From positions 55,873-119,872 of the forward strand of contig NZ_JAMFMB010000013.1 of the NCBI RefSeq assembly GCF_023502395.1: a DNA stretch of 64,000 nt, given 5' to 3'. The DNA is from Ruegeria spongiae (GTDB lineage Bacteria > Pseudomonadota > Alphaproteobacteria > Rhodobacterales > Rhodobacteraceae). Position 1 is the first letter of the stretch, and every line of letters starts with the position of its first letter. Below are positions 18,020 to 26,556 of this stretch, in pieces. The translations under genes and the position numbers were made by a program. The notes under the pieces were generated by a model. The model had not been told where the DNA came from and did not search any database. It saw nothing but the letters and a program-made list of their open reading frames with translations.

Positions 18020-19429
18020 ATGGCGCTGGAACAGGATCTTGCCGCTCTGCTTGGGCCAAAGGGCTGGCTGACCGAGGACACCGGGTCCTATCAGACCGAT
18101 TGGTTGAAACTGCAGTCGCACGCGCCTTTGGGGGTTGCCCGCCCGCAAAGCACAGCAGAAGTCGCCGGGGTCATGCGGCTGGCACATGCCGCTGGTGTGC
18201 CCGTCACACCGCAGGGTGGCAACACGAGCCTGTGCGCAGGCGCCGTGCCAGGGGCGCCGGGACATGTCATTCTCTCGCTGTCGCGCATGAACAAGATTGA
18301 ACCGGTCGATCCGCTGGCCTTTTCCGTCACGGTCGAGGCCGGGGCGGTGCTGGCCTCGGTTCATCAGATAGTGGAAGCGCATGATCTGATCTTTCCCATG
18401 CATCTGGGGGCAGAAGGCAGCGCGCAGATTGGCGGGTTGATTGCCACCAACGCGGGCGGCAGCCACGCGCTGCGATATGGCATGATGCAGGATCTGGTTC
18501 TGGGGCTCGAGGTGGTTACGCCCGATGGGCGTATCTGGAACGGGTTGCGCCCGCTGCTCAAGGATAACGCGGGCTATCAGCTGCGCCGCCTGTTCTGCGG
18601 TTCCGAGGGGACGCTGGGTGTCGTGACGCGCGCCGCCCTGCGCCTTTATCCCGCACCGGTATCACGCGCGACCGCGCTGCTGGCGGTCGAGGATTTTGAA
18701 ACCCTTGTGCGTCTTGGCGCAGGGCTGCGGCGGGATCTGGGCGAGTTCATCTCGGCACTTGAATTTTTCTGCGAGTCCGGGCTTGAGATGTTGCTGCGCA
18801 ACGTGTCGGGGCTGGATTATCCGCTGTCCGAACGCACGCGCGCCTATGTGCTGGTGGAATTGTCGACGTCAGCGCGCGGGATTGATCTGTCGAGCATGCT
18901 GGAAGAGGCGCTGGGGGCCGCGTTTGAGACCGGCCTGATTGTCGACGGTGCCGTTGCCGCCAATGATACCCAACGCGCTGCGATGTGGCACCTGCGCGAA
19001 GAAATGCCCGAAGGTCAGCGGCTGGAAGGCGCGCAGGTCAAGCATGACATCTCGGTTCCGGTTGCCGGGCTGAGCCAGTTCATCGACGCAATGGAGGCCG
19101 AGCTGGAGGTGATCCTGCCGGGCGTGCGGCTCAACCCGTTCGGGCATCTGGGCGACGGAAACATTCATTTCAACCTGTCACCCCCCGCCGGTATGCCGGA
19201 TTTTGGCGACAACAAAGCGGCGCTTTCGTATTGTCTTTACCGTTCGGCTGAACAGGCCGGAGGCAGTTTCGCGGCAGAGCACGGGTTGGGAAGATCAAAA
19301 ACAACCTTTGCACAACAATTGCGTAGCCCGGAAGAACGCGATCTGATGGCTGCGGTAAAGAGGGCGCTTGACCCTGAGAACCTGCTCAACCCCGGGGTGA
19401 TACTCCCGGCAGAAAACCCGCAAGAATAA
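18020..19429 (+). CDS. FAD-linked 2-hydroxyacid dehydrogenase (D-2-hydroxyglutarate/D-lactate/GlcD type)
   Basis: This 469 aa flavoprotein has a PCMH-type FAD-binding domain (about residues 35-215, with TPQGGNTSL as the FAD pyrophosphate loop and GSEGTLGVVT later). A C-terminal FAD-oxidase domain holds FGHLGDGNIHFN and the AAEHGLGRSK signature. Family members oxidise D-2-hydroxyacids and pass electrons to quinone or an electron-transfer flavoprotein. It is tightly coupled to the semialdehyde dehydrogenase. The D-2-hydroxyglutarate group is my best guess, from the EHGLG signature and the neighbouring gene. Confidence 0.9.
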   Translation: MALEQDLAALLGPKGWLTEDTGSYQTDWLKLQSHAPLGVARPQSTAEVAGVMRLAHAAGVPVTPQGGNTSLCAGAVPGAPGHVILSLSRMNKIEPVDPLAFSVTVEAGAVLASVHQIVEAHDLIFPMHLGAEGSAQIGGLIATNAGGSHALRYGMMQDLVLGLEVVTPDGRIWNGLRPLLKDNAGYQLRRLFCGSEGTLGVVTRAALRLYPAPVSRATALLAVEDFETLVRLGAGLRRDLGEFISALEFFCESGLEMLLRNVSGLDYPLSERTRAYVLVELSTSARGIDLSSMLEEALGAAFETGLIVDGAVAANDTQRAAMWHLREEMPEGQRLEGAQVKHDISVPVAGLSQFIDAMEAELEVILPGVRLNPFGHLGDGNIHFNLSPPAGMPDFGDNKAALSYCLYRSAEQAGGSFAAEHGLGRSKTTFAQQLRSPEERDLMAAVKRALDPENLLNPGVILPAENPQE

Positions 19430-19546
19430 CTTACCAAAGCACCGGATTTCTTGATGTATCGGCGCGGGGGCGGTGGGTCACAGTCTTTGTATTCCGCGTA
19501 TGTGCACTGGCGCATGCCGGGTCTTGAGACCAACGGGAGAACAAGA

Positions 19547-20368
19547 ATGTCGTTTATGTCGAAAATGAAATCCTTTGCCGCAGTGACCGCCCTGTCTGCG
19601 GCAGCCCTCACGCAGAGCGCCGTCGCGCAGGAGCGTGAGGACCTATGGACCGATGTGCAGGAACGCGGCACCCTGCGCGTGGGTGTCGCCGAGGCTCCGC
19701 CGCTGCTGGTGCGTGACCCCAAGACCGGAGAGTGGTCCGGCTACTTTCTGGATGTGATGAACGGTTTTGCCGAGTCGATCGACGTCACAATTGAGCCGGT
19801 CGAAACCACCTGGGGCAACATGGTTGCCGGTCTTCAGGCGGGTAAGTGGGACATCTCTTCGGCCCTGAACCGCAAGCCGCAGCGCGCGCTGGCCGTGAAC
19901 TATTCGATCCCGATCTGGAGCTACGAGATCGGTCTGCTCTATGACACCCGCAACCCGAAGATTACGGCTGATATGACCTCGCTGCCCGATTTCGACAAGG
20001 AAGGTATCACGATTGCCGTGATGCAGGGCGCCGCTGGCGACCTTTCGATCACGCCGCAGATCAAGAACGCCAAGATCATCCGTCTGGACGGCGCCAACGA
20101 AGGCCGTCTGGCCATCATCGCCAAGCGGGCCGACGTGTTCGCGACCGACAGCGACATCCATCGCATCACGATCCTGCAGAACCCCGACTGGGCCGCGCAA
20201 ACCCTGCCCGACCCGGCCATTGCCAAGCAGGGTATCGCCTTTGGCCTGCGCAAGTCGGTTCCGCTGGAGGACATTCAGGTGCTGGACATCTACCTCGAAG
20301 AGCAAGTCGCAACCGGCAACGTTCAGCGCCTATACCAAGCTGCCGTAGACAAAATGACTGCCGAATAA
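19547..20368 (+). CDS. Polar amino-acid-type ABC transporter substrate-binding protein (family 3)
   Basis: This 273 aa periplasmic receptor starts with a Sec signal peptide of about 26 residues ending SAVAQ. The mature part opens with the family 3 pattern (VQERGTLRVGVAEAPPL, then GYFLDVMNGFAE). The ATG at 19547 is picked because GGGAGA precedes it and because the signal peptide then starts directly; an upstream in-frame start at 19451 would put 32 odd residues before it. The ATPase and two permeases follow. The ligand is probably an amino-acid-like molecule that the downstream HyuAB/racemase/aminotransferase enzymes handle (inference). Confidence 0.92.
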   Translation: MSFMSKMKSFAAVTALSAAALTQSAVAQEREDLWTDVQERGTLRVGVAEAPPLLVRDPKTGEWSGYFLDVMNGFAESIDVTIEPVETTWGNMVAGLQAGKWDISSALNRKPQRALAVNYSIPIWSYEIGLLYDTRNPKITADMTSLPDFDKEGITIAVMQGAAGDLSITPQIKNAKIIRLDGANEGRLAIIAKRADVFATDSDIHRITILQNPDWAAQTLPDPAIAKQGIAFGLRKSVPLEDIQVLDIYLEEQVATGNVQRLYQAAVDKMTAE

Positions 20369-20381
20369 GTCCGGCTTTCCG

Positions 20382-20407
20382 TGCCGCCCCGCACTGTCGG
20401 GGCGGCA
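20382..20407 (+). terminator. Perfect GC-rich hairpin between binding protein and ATPase genes
   Basis: TGCCGCCCCG at 20382-20391 pairs with CGGGGCGGCA at 20398-20407 around a 6-base loop, 13 bases after the binding-protein stop. It has no T-run. This is the usual position for a stem that protects or partly terminates the abundant binding-protein mRNA within an ABC operon. Confidence 0.7.
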
Positions 20408-20441
20408 TATCCAAGCCGGGACGAACAGATGGGAGGGCGTC

Positions 20442-21197
20442 ATGGCCTTTGTCGAGATTGACGGATTGATCAAACGCTACGGAACGCTTTCGATCTTCGA
20501 AGGGTTTGATCTGAATATGGGCAGCACTGATCGGCTGGTTCTGATCGGGCCTTCAGGATGCGGAAAATCGACCCTTTTGCGCTGCATGATGGGTCTTGAG
20601 GACATCGCAGGCGGCACCATCCGTCTGGGCGATGACGACTATATCGACGGTGCACCCAACGGCAAGATGAAGCTGAACCGGCAGGTGCAGAAAGAGGTGG
20701 GGATGGTGTTCCAACACTATACCCTGTTCCCGCATCTCAGTGTTCTGGGCAATCTGTGCCTGGCTCCCGTGCGCTCGCGTGGAATAAAGAAATCCGAAGC
20801 GCGCGACAAGGCGTTGGGCCTGCTGGAACGGTTCGGTCTGGCCGATCGCGCGAATTTCTATCCCAGCCAGCTTTCGGGCGGTCAGAAACAGCGTGTGGCG
20901 ATTGCCCGCGCGCTGATGCTGGATCCCAAGCTGATGCTGTTCGACGAGGTAACCTCGGCGCTGGACCCCGAACTGGTTGTCGAGGTCGAGAACACCATGA
21001 TGGAACTGGCCGAGGCCGGAATGCCGATGATGATCGTGACCCACGACATGCATTTCGCCCGCAATATCGCCACGCAGGTGGTGTTTCAGGAACGCGGCAA
21101 AGTGATCGAGGCCGCACCGCCGAAGGATCTGTTCGGCAACCCTCAGCAAGACCGCACCCGCGACTTCCTGCGCAACGTGCTGCATATCGAGGGGTGA
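20442..21197 (+). CDS. Amino-acid ABC transporter ATP-binding protein
   Basis: This 251 aa ATPase belongs to the polar amino-acid class. Walker A (GPSGCGKST), the Q-loop (VFQHYTLFPHL), signature LSGGQKQR, Walker B (LMLFDEVTSALD) and the H-loop (VTHDM) are all visible. DEVTSALDPE is typical of GlnQ/HisP-like proteins. The insertion before the signature (GIKKSEARDKALGLLERFGL) is normal. GGGAGGGCGTC precedes the ATG. It is followed by its two permeases and preceded by the binding protein and a hairpin. Confidence 0.94.
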   Translation: MAFVEIDGLIKRYGTLSIFEGFDLNMGSTDRLVLIGPSGCGKSTLLRCMMGLEDIAGGTIRLGDDDYIDGAPNGKMKLNRQVQKEVGMVFQHYTLFPHLSVLGNLCLAPVRSRGIKKSEARDKALGLLERFGLADRANFYPSQLSGGQKQRVAIARALMLDPKLMLFDEVTSALDPELVVEVENTMMELAEAGMPMMIVTHDMHFARNIATQVVFQERGKVIEAAPPKDLFGNPQQDRTRDFLRNVLHIEG

Positions 21198-21201
21198 ACC
21201 G

Positions 21202-21873
21202 ATGAACTACGAATTCAACTGGTTCTACGTCAAGAAAGCCCTGCCACAGCTGATGGACGGGCTGATGGTCACGCTGCAACTGACCTTATGGGCCAATATC
21301 ATCGGTCTGGTGCTGGGCTTTATCGTCGCCATCGGCATGCTGTCCAAGATCAGGATGATCGTCTGGCCGCTGACGGCCTATATCGAGTTCTTCCGCTGCA
21401 CTCCGGCGCTGATCCAGCTGGTCTGGTTCTTCTTCTGCGTTCCGATCCTGTTCAATGTGTGGTGGAGCGCTGAATTCATGGGCATGCTCGCGCTGGGTTT
21501 GAACCTGGCCGCGTTCAACGCCGAGGCTTATCGCGCCGCGATCCAGGCCATTCCGCACGCTCATACGGATGCCAGCACCGCGTTGGGCCTCAACGTCCTG
21601 CAGCGGATCATTTATGTGATCCTGCCGCAAGCGCTGATCCTTGCGCTGCCCGTTCTGATCACCAACGGCATCGGTATCTTCCAGCAATCGGCGCTGGTGG
21701 CGCTGATCTCGGTGCAGGATTTGATGTACGAAGGCCGCTATATCGCGACGCAAACCTTCCGTCCCATCGAGACCCTGACCACCGTTGCGCTGATCTATTT
21801 CGCCGTGTCTTTCCCGGTGTCGCAGGCTGTAACCCTTGTCGAGCGGCGCACCAAGCGTCTGCTGGCATCGTAA
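21202..21873 (+). CDS. Amino-acid ABC transporter permease 1
   Basis: This 223 aa inner-membrane subunit has about five hydrophobic segments and the HisMQ-type start (LMDGLMVTLQLTLWANIIGLVLG). The EAA loop that docks to the ATPase is at about residues 110-130 (EAYRAAIQAIPHAHTDASTALGL, hallmark). It pairs with the next gene as the heterodimeric channel. Only four bases separate it from the ATPase gene. Confidence 0.93.
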   Translation: MNYEFNWFYVKKALPQLMDGLMVTLQLTLWANIIGLVLGFIVAIGMLSKIRMIVWPLTAYIEFFRCTPALIQLVWFFFCVPILFNVWWSAEFMGMLALGLNLAAFNAEAYRAAIQAIPHAHTDASTALGLNVLQRIIYVILPQALILALPVLITNGIGIFQQSALVALISVQDLMYEGRYIATQTFRPIETLTTVALIYFAVSFPVSQAVTLVERRTKRLLAS

Positions 21874-21883
21874 GGAGGAAACT

Positions 21884-22549
21884 ATGGAACTCGATTTCTC
21901 ATTCCTCCTGGAATATTCCGGTGTCCTGTGGCGCGGGCTGCTGACCACGTTGCAATTCGTGGGGCTGGCGGTGGTGCTGGGCCTGATCTGGGGTTTCATC
22001 CTCAGCATGGGGCGCACATCGAAGAACCTGTTCATCTACTGGATTTCCACCCTGTATGTGGAGTTCTTTCGCGGGACGCCGGTTCTGGTGCAGCTGTTCT
22101 GGATCTTCTTCTGCCTGCCGCTGTTTCTGGGCGTTGATATGAGCGGTTTCACCTCGGCAGTCATCGCCTTGTCGCTTTATAGCGGCGCCATCACCTCAGA
22201 AAGCTTTCGCGCCGCACTGAAATCCATCGAGGCCAGCCAGTTTGATGCCTGTACCGCGTTGGGTCTGCCCAATGGTGTGCGCACGATCTTTGTGATCCTG
22301 CCGCAGGCGGTGCTGCGGGCGGTCCCGAACCTGCTGTCGAACGTGGTGTCGCTGTTCAAGGAAAGCGCGCTGGTTTCGGCCGTGGGCATGGCGGACCTGA
22401 TGTATGTCGGCCAGAACATCGCCAATAACGTGGCCCGCCCGATCGAGATCCTGTCAGCTGTTGCCATCATCTACTTCTGCATCGGCTTTCCGCTGACCCG
22501 TGCGGTCAGCATGGTCGAAGGGCGTCTGCTGAAAGTTGTAAAAGCATGA
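21884..22549 (+). CDS. Amino-acid ABC transporter permease 2
   Basis: This 221 aa partner of the preceding permease has the same topology and the EAA loop (ESFRAALKSIEASQFDACTALGL, hallmark). TAAGGAGGAAACT precedes the ATG at 21884; an in-frame start at 21836 would overlap the previous gene and is rejected. The stop overlaps the ATG of the following SDR gene as ATGA, tying transport to metabolism in one transcript. Confidence 0.93.
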   Translation: MELDFSFLLEYSGVLWRGLLTTLQFVGLAVVLGLIWGFILSMGRTSKNLFIYWISTLYVEFFRGTPVLVQLFWIFFCLPLFLGVDMSGFTSAVIALSLYSGAITSESFRAALKSIEASQFDACTALGLPNGVRTIFVILPQAVLRAVPNLLSNVVSLFKESALVSAVGMADLMYVGQNIANNVARPIEILSAVAIIYFCIGFPLTRAVSMVEGRLLKVVKA

Positions 22550-23283
22550 GCGGGCCAGCGCAAACCGCGCTGGTCACAGGGGCAACCAGCGGCATCGGCA
22601 AAGCCATCACCTTTGCGCTGGCTGGCGCGGGTTATCAGGTCATCGCTCTGGGGCGCAGCGCCACGACGCTTGAGAAGATGCAGGCGACCGCCGGTGTGCA
22701 GCCTCTGGCACTGGATCTGACCGACCGCGAGGCGCTGGCCACCGCGCTGGAAGGCGAAGAGATCGACGTGTTGGTCAACAATGCCGGTGTTATCCCGCCT
22801 GTCACCGGGTTCGACCAGATGGACCAGTCGGACATCGACACCACGCTTGAAGTCAACCTGAGCGCGGCCCTTGCCACCACCCGCCTGATCCTGCCCGGGA
22901 TGATGGCACGCAGGCGGGGACATGTGTTTTTCACCGGATCAACCGCCGGTCAGGCGCCGTTTCCGAATATGGCGGTTTACGGGGCCTCAAAGGCTGCGAT
23001 CTCCAGCTTCGCCGCTGCATTGCGCTGCGACATTGCAGGGTCCGGCGTGCGTGTGACCGAAATCGTGGCGGGCCGGGTCGAGACCAACCTCTATGAAAAG
23101 GTGCTGACCGACCGTGCCCGCGCCGACATGTACGCGGCCTTTGACGCTGTCCAGCCCGACGACGTGGCCAAAATGCTGCTGTCGGTGCTGCAAATGCCCG
23201 CGCATGTGGATGTGACCCGCTTTGATATTTTGCCCACGGCCCAGTTCGTTGGGGGCGGTGGGTTTGCTCAGAAGGAAGACTGA
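22546..23283 (+). CDS. Short-chain dehydrogenase/reductase, NADP-type
   Basis: This 245 aa SDR has TGATSGIG near residue 11, NNAGV at about 78-82, Ser132 and the catalytic Tyr145/Lys149 (VYGASKAA). It resembles the YdfG/3-hydroxy acid (serine/threonine-type) dehydrogenases by its short length and GRVETNLYE end. That would fit oxidation of a beta-hydroxy acid or amino acid, but the substrate is not shown. It is translationally coupled to permease 2 and followed one base later by another SDR. Confidence 0.9.
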   Translation: MSGPAQTALVTGATSGIGKAITFALAGAGYQVIALGRSATTLEKMQATAGVQPLALDLTDREALATALEGEEIDVLVNNAGVIPPVTGFDQMDQSDIDTTLEVNLSAALATTRLILPGMMARRRGHVFFTGSTAGQAPFPNMAVYGASKAAISSFAAALRCDIAGSGVRVTEIVAGRVETNLYEKVLTDRARADMYAAFDAVQPDDVAKMLLSVLQMPAHVDVTRFDILPTAQFVGGGGFAQKED

Positions 23284-23284
23284 G

Positions 23285-24034
23285 ATGGACGGATTGTCTG
23301 TTGTGATCGTGGGCGGCGGTGCGGGACTGGGCCTTTTGCTGGCCGATATGGCGGTGGCAAGCGGCGCCACCGGGGTTGGCATTATCGATGTCGATGGCGA
23401 TGCCGCCGACGCGGCGCTGGCCTCTGCCCGCGCTGCCGGTCTCAAAACTGCCTCGGCCGCCGGAGATATCCGTACAGCGGATGCCGCCCATGCGGCCTTT
23501 GCGCAGGTGGCCGAAACCTTGGGCCAGGTGGATACCGTGATCAACTCGGCCGCGATCTATCCGCGCAAACCGATGCTTGAGATCACCGATGCGGATTGGG
23601 ACGCCTCGAACGCGGTCAACATCAAGGGCACGTTTCACATATGTGTGGCGGCGATCAAGCAGTTCCGGGCACAGGAAAGCGATGACGTGGTCAAGGGCCG
23701 GATCGTCAACATCACGTCGGTGGACGCGTTCAAGGCCCATCCGCAGAACGCCCATTATGCCGCAACCAAAGCAGCCGTGGTCAGCCTGACCAAGAGCTTT
23801 GCGCATGAGGTCGCGCCGGACAATATACTGGTGAATTCGGTTGCGCCTGCAGGCATGGCCACCGATAAAGCGCGTGAGGCCGGGTTCCTGGGCGAATTGG
23901 CGGCCGCCAGCCCGCTGGGTCGCGGCGGCGAGCCGCGCGAGATGGCCGAATGGATCCTGATGGCCGGTGGGCCAAAGAACACCTATATGACCGGCGAGAA
24001 CATCATCGTCTCGGGCGGTTACATTTACGCATAA
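23285..24034 (+). CDS. Short-chain dehydrogenase/reductase
   Basis: This 249 aa SDR has a slightly divergent cofactor loop (VGGGAGLGLLLA in place of TGxxxGIG). NSAAIYP takes the place of NNAG, and the catalytic pair is Tyr158/Lys162 (HYAATKAAVV). The C-terminus ends in the usual ENIIVSGGYIYA. The two consecutive SDRs share little sequence, so they probably act on different intermediates instead of being a recent duplication. The ATG at 23285 follows the previous stop by one base. Confidence 0.9.
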   Translation: MDGLSVVIVGGGAGLGLLLADMAVASGATGVGIIDVDGDAADAALASARAAGLKTASAAGDIRTADAAHAAFAQVAETLGQVDTVINSAAIYPRKPMLEITDADWDASNAVNIKGTFHICVAAIKQFRAQESDDVVKGRIVNITSVDAFKAHPQNAHYAATKAAVVSLTKSFAHEVAPDNILVNSVAPAGMATDKAREAGFLGELAAASPLGRGGEPREMAEWILMAGGPKNTYMTGENIIVSGGYIYA

Positions 24035-24044
24035 GGGGCTGACG

Positions 24045-24776
24045 ATGATCTACAAATCACGCCTGAAAAGCCAGAGCTGGGCCGGTGAGACAATCGGTAT
24101 TCTGGTGCTCGATTGCTATTACCCGTTTTTGCCCGGCAATGTTGCCAATGCCACCACCTATGACTTCCCCGTGCGTTACGCCGTGGTCGAAGGCGCCACG
24201 GCTGACAGGCTGCTCTATCAGGCTGACCCGACACTGATCGAGCCCTTCATCGCGGCCGCACGCAAGCTGCAGGACGAAGGGGTCAAGGCGATTACCGGCG
24301 CTTGCGGTTTCATGGCCTTGTTTCAGAAAGAAATTGCTGCCGCGGTCGATATCCCGGTCTTTGCGTCCAGTTTGCTGCAGGTGCCGTTCGTGCACCAGAT
24401 CACCGGCAAGCGCGTGGGTATCATCACCGCGGATTCGACCTGCCTGAAACCCGCGCACTACTCGGGGACCGGCATTTCCGAGGATATCCCGCTGGCCATC
24501 GGCGGCATGGAAAGCAAAGAAGCTTTCATGCAGGGCATCATCGCCAATATCGGCGAGCTGGATGATGACGGCATCCGCAAAGGCGTGGTCGAAGTGGCCG
24601 AACAGCTTCAAGCCGATCATGATGATCTGGGCGCCATCCTGCTGGAGTGCAGCGATCTGCCGCCTTATGCGCATGCGGTTCAGGCGGCGACGGGGCTGCC
24701 GGTCTTCGATTTCATCACCATGATCAACTACGTACACGAAACGCTGGCACGCAAACCTTACTACGGCGTAATCTGA
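24045..24776 (+). CDS. Aspartate/glutamate/hydantoin racemase family protein
   Basis: This 243 aa cofactor-independent racemase or isomerase has the two-cysteine active site: Cys87 (ITGACGFMALF) and Cys202 (LLECSDLPPY). The family includes Asp/Glu racemases, hydantoin racemase, maleate isomerase and arylmalonate decarboxylase. With both cysteines kept, a two-base racemase or isomerase mechanism is expected. Being three genes before HyuAB, hydantoin or amino-acid racemisation is the leading idea. AGGGG lies before the ATG. A large inverted repeat follows the gene. Confidence 0.88.
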   Translation: MIYKSRLKSQSWAGETIGILVLDCYYPFLPGNVANATTYDFPVRYAVVEGATADRLLYQADPTLIEPFIAAARKLQDEGVKAITGACGFMALFQKEIAAAVDIPVFASSLLQVPFVHQITGKRVGIITADSTCLKPAHYSGTGISEDIPLAIGGMESKEAFMQGIIANIGELDDDGIRKGVVEVAEQLQADHDDLGAILLECSDLPPYAHAVQAATGLPVFDFITMINYVHETLARKPYYGVI

Positions 24777-24785
24777 TGCGGGCTG

Positions 24786-24824
24786 GGTGCAGAAATTCTT
24801 TGCGGTTCCAAGAATTTCTGCACC
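24786..24824. repeat. Perfect 15-bp inverted repeat between racemase and TPP-enzyme genes
   Basis: GGTGCAGAAATTCTT at 24786-24800 pairs perfectly with AAGAATTTCTGCACC at 24810-24824 around nine bases. It begins ten bases after the racemase stop, and the next gene starts 62 bases later. No T-run follows. It could be an intercistronic stem-loop or a double operator; the arms themselves contain the near-palindrome AGAAATTCTT. Confidence 0.75.
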
Positions 24825-24885
24825 GACGCGCTTGGTCAGGCAGCGCTAGGCTAGGCCCTAGAAACCTTAAAGTGACAGGTCCGAA

Positions 24886-26556
24886 ATGACTGAACGAAAT
24901 GGCGGAAAATTGATTGTCGAATGCCTGCAGGCCCTTGGGGCACGGCACAGTTTCGGCGTTCCGGGCGAAAGCTATCTGGCGGTACTGGACGCCCTGCATG
25001 ACACCCGGGGTGCGCTGGATTTCACCCTGTGCCGCAACGAGGGCGGTGCGGGCTTCATGGCGGCGGCCTACGGCAAGCTGACAGGAACTCCGGGCATTTG
25101 TTTTGTCACGCGCGGTCCCGGTGCGACCAATGCCTCGATCGGTGTGCATACGGCGATGCAGGACAGCGCCCCGATGATCCTGTTCGTGGGTCAGGTGGGC
25201 ACGGACATGAAAGGCCGCGAGGCGTTTCAGGAAATCGACTACCGCGCCTATTTTGGCACCGTCGCCAAATGGGCCACCGAGATCGACGACGTTGATCGCA
25301 TCCCCGAGATCATCGCGCGGGTCTGGACCACAGCCACCACGGGCCGTCCCGGACCGGTGGTTGTCGCCCTGCCCGAAGACATGCTGACCGACATGACCTC
25401 CGTTCCCGCCCTTACCGGCCCGATGCCCGTCGAAGAGGCCGCCCCCTCGCCAGACGCGATGCGGACGGTTCTTTCGTCCCTGGCCGAGGCCAAGCGCCCG
25501 CTCATCCTGATGGGTGGCGGCGGCTGGAAAGCCGAGGGCAGCGCGGCGCTGCAACGGTTCGCCGAAGCCTCGGACCTGCCGGTTCTGGCCGCATTCCGGT
25601 TTCAGGATCTCTATGACAACCACTCTGCCACCTATGTGGGCGATGCAGGGGTGGGCATGACGCCTGCGACCAAGAAGCTGATCAAGGACTCGGATCTGAT
25701 CCTTGCCATCGGCGTCCGCTTTGGCGAGATGACAACGGATGGCTACACCCTGCTGGAGGTTCCCAAACCAGCGCAGAAGCTGATCCATGTGCATGCCTCG
25801 GATCGCGAACTGGGCAAGGTCTATATCCCCGATCTGGCTGTTCAGGCCGGAAACAACGCCTTTGCCAAAGCTTTGGCGGAAAACACGGTCAGTGGCGATT
25901 GGGCCGACTGGCGTAGTGAGGCACGTTCTGCCTTTGAGGCCGCGTTTGATCTTCCTGATCTGCCCAGCCCGGTCGACATGGGCAAGGTGACGGCCTACCT
26001 CCGCGACCGCCTGCCAGCGGATACTGTGCTGACCAACGGGGCGGGCAACTTCACTGTCTGGCCCAACAAATTCTTCAAATTCGGCCCCGGCCAGCGCCTG
26101 CTCGCGCCGCAATCGGGTGCGATGGGCTATGGTCTGCCTGCCGCCGTCGCCGCCAAGGTCGCGCACCCTGAACGTACCGTGGTCTGTTTTGCCGGTGACG
26201 GTGATTTCCAGATGAATTGTCAGGAACTCGGCACCGCCATGCAGGCGGGCGCGCAGCCCATCGTGCTGATCCTGAACAACGGCATCTACGGCACCATCCG
26301 CATGCATCAGGAAAAGACCTATCCCGAACGTATCTCGGGCACGACGCTTGAGAACCCCGATTTTGTGACACTTGCCAAATCCTATGGCTATCACGCCGAA
26401 CGGGTGGAAAAGACCGAGGAATTCGAGGCCGCGTTTGAACGCGCGATGGCATCGGATACCGGCGCGGTGTTGGAGCTCAATATCTCCCCAGAGGCGCTGA
26501 CACCGCGCCAGACCCTCAGTCAGATGCGGGATGCTGCGAAAGGAGCTGTGGCATGA
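24886..26556 (+). CDS. Thiamine-diphosphate enzyme, acetolactate-synthase-like
   Basis: This 556 aa enzyme has the three-domain ThDP layout: PYR domain with catalytic Glu (RNEGGAGFMAAAYG), a central domain, and a PP domain with GDGDFQMNCQE followed by NNGIYG. It lacks the features that would mark true IlvB in a biosynthetic locus (no IlvN nearby), so it probably decarboxylates or carboligates a 2-oxoacid in this pathway. Homologues are annotated as acetolactate synthase, sulfoacetaldehyde acetyltransferase or glyoxylate carboligase. The stop overlaps hyuA's ATG. It is related to the pseudogene at 14190-14560. Confidence 0.88.
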   Translation: MTERNGGKLIVECLQALGARHSFGVPGESYLAVLDALHDTRGALDFTLCRNEGGAGFMAAAYGKLTGTPGICFVTRGPGATNASIGVHTAMQDSAPMILFVGQVGTDMKGREAFQEIDYRAYFGTVAKWATEIDDVDRIPEIIARVWTTATTGRPGPVVVALPEDMLTDMTSVPALTGPMPVEEAAPSPDAMRTVLSSLAEAKRPLILMGGGGWKAEGSAALQRFAEASDLPVLAAFRFQDLYDNHSATYVGDAGVGMTPATKKLIKDSDLILAIGVRFGEMTTDGYTLLEVPKPAQKLIHVHASDRELGKVYIPDLAVQAGNNAFAKALAENTVSGDWADWRSEARSAFEAAFDLPDLPSPVDMGKVTAYLRDRLPADTVLTNGAGNFTVWPNKFFKFGPGQRLLAPQSGAMGYGLPAAVAAKVAHPERTVVCFAGDGDFQMNCQELGTAMQAGAQPIVLILNNGIYGTIRMHQEKTYPERISGTTLENPDFVTLAKSYGYHAERVEKTEEFEAAFERAMASDTGAVLELNISPEALTPRQTLSQMRDAAKGAVA

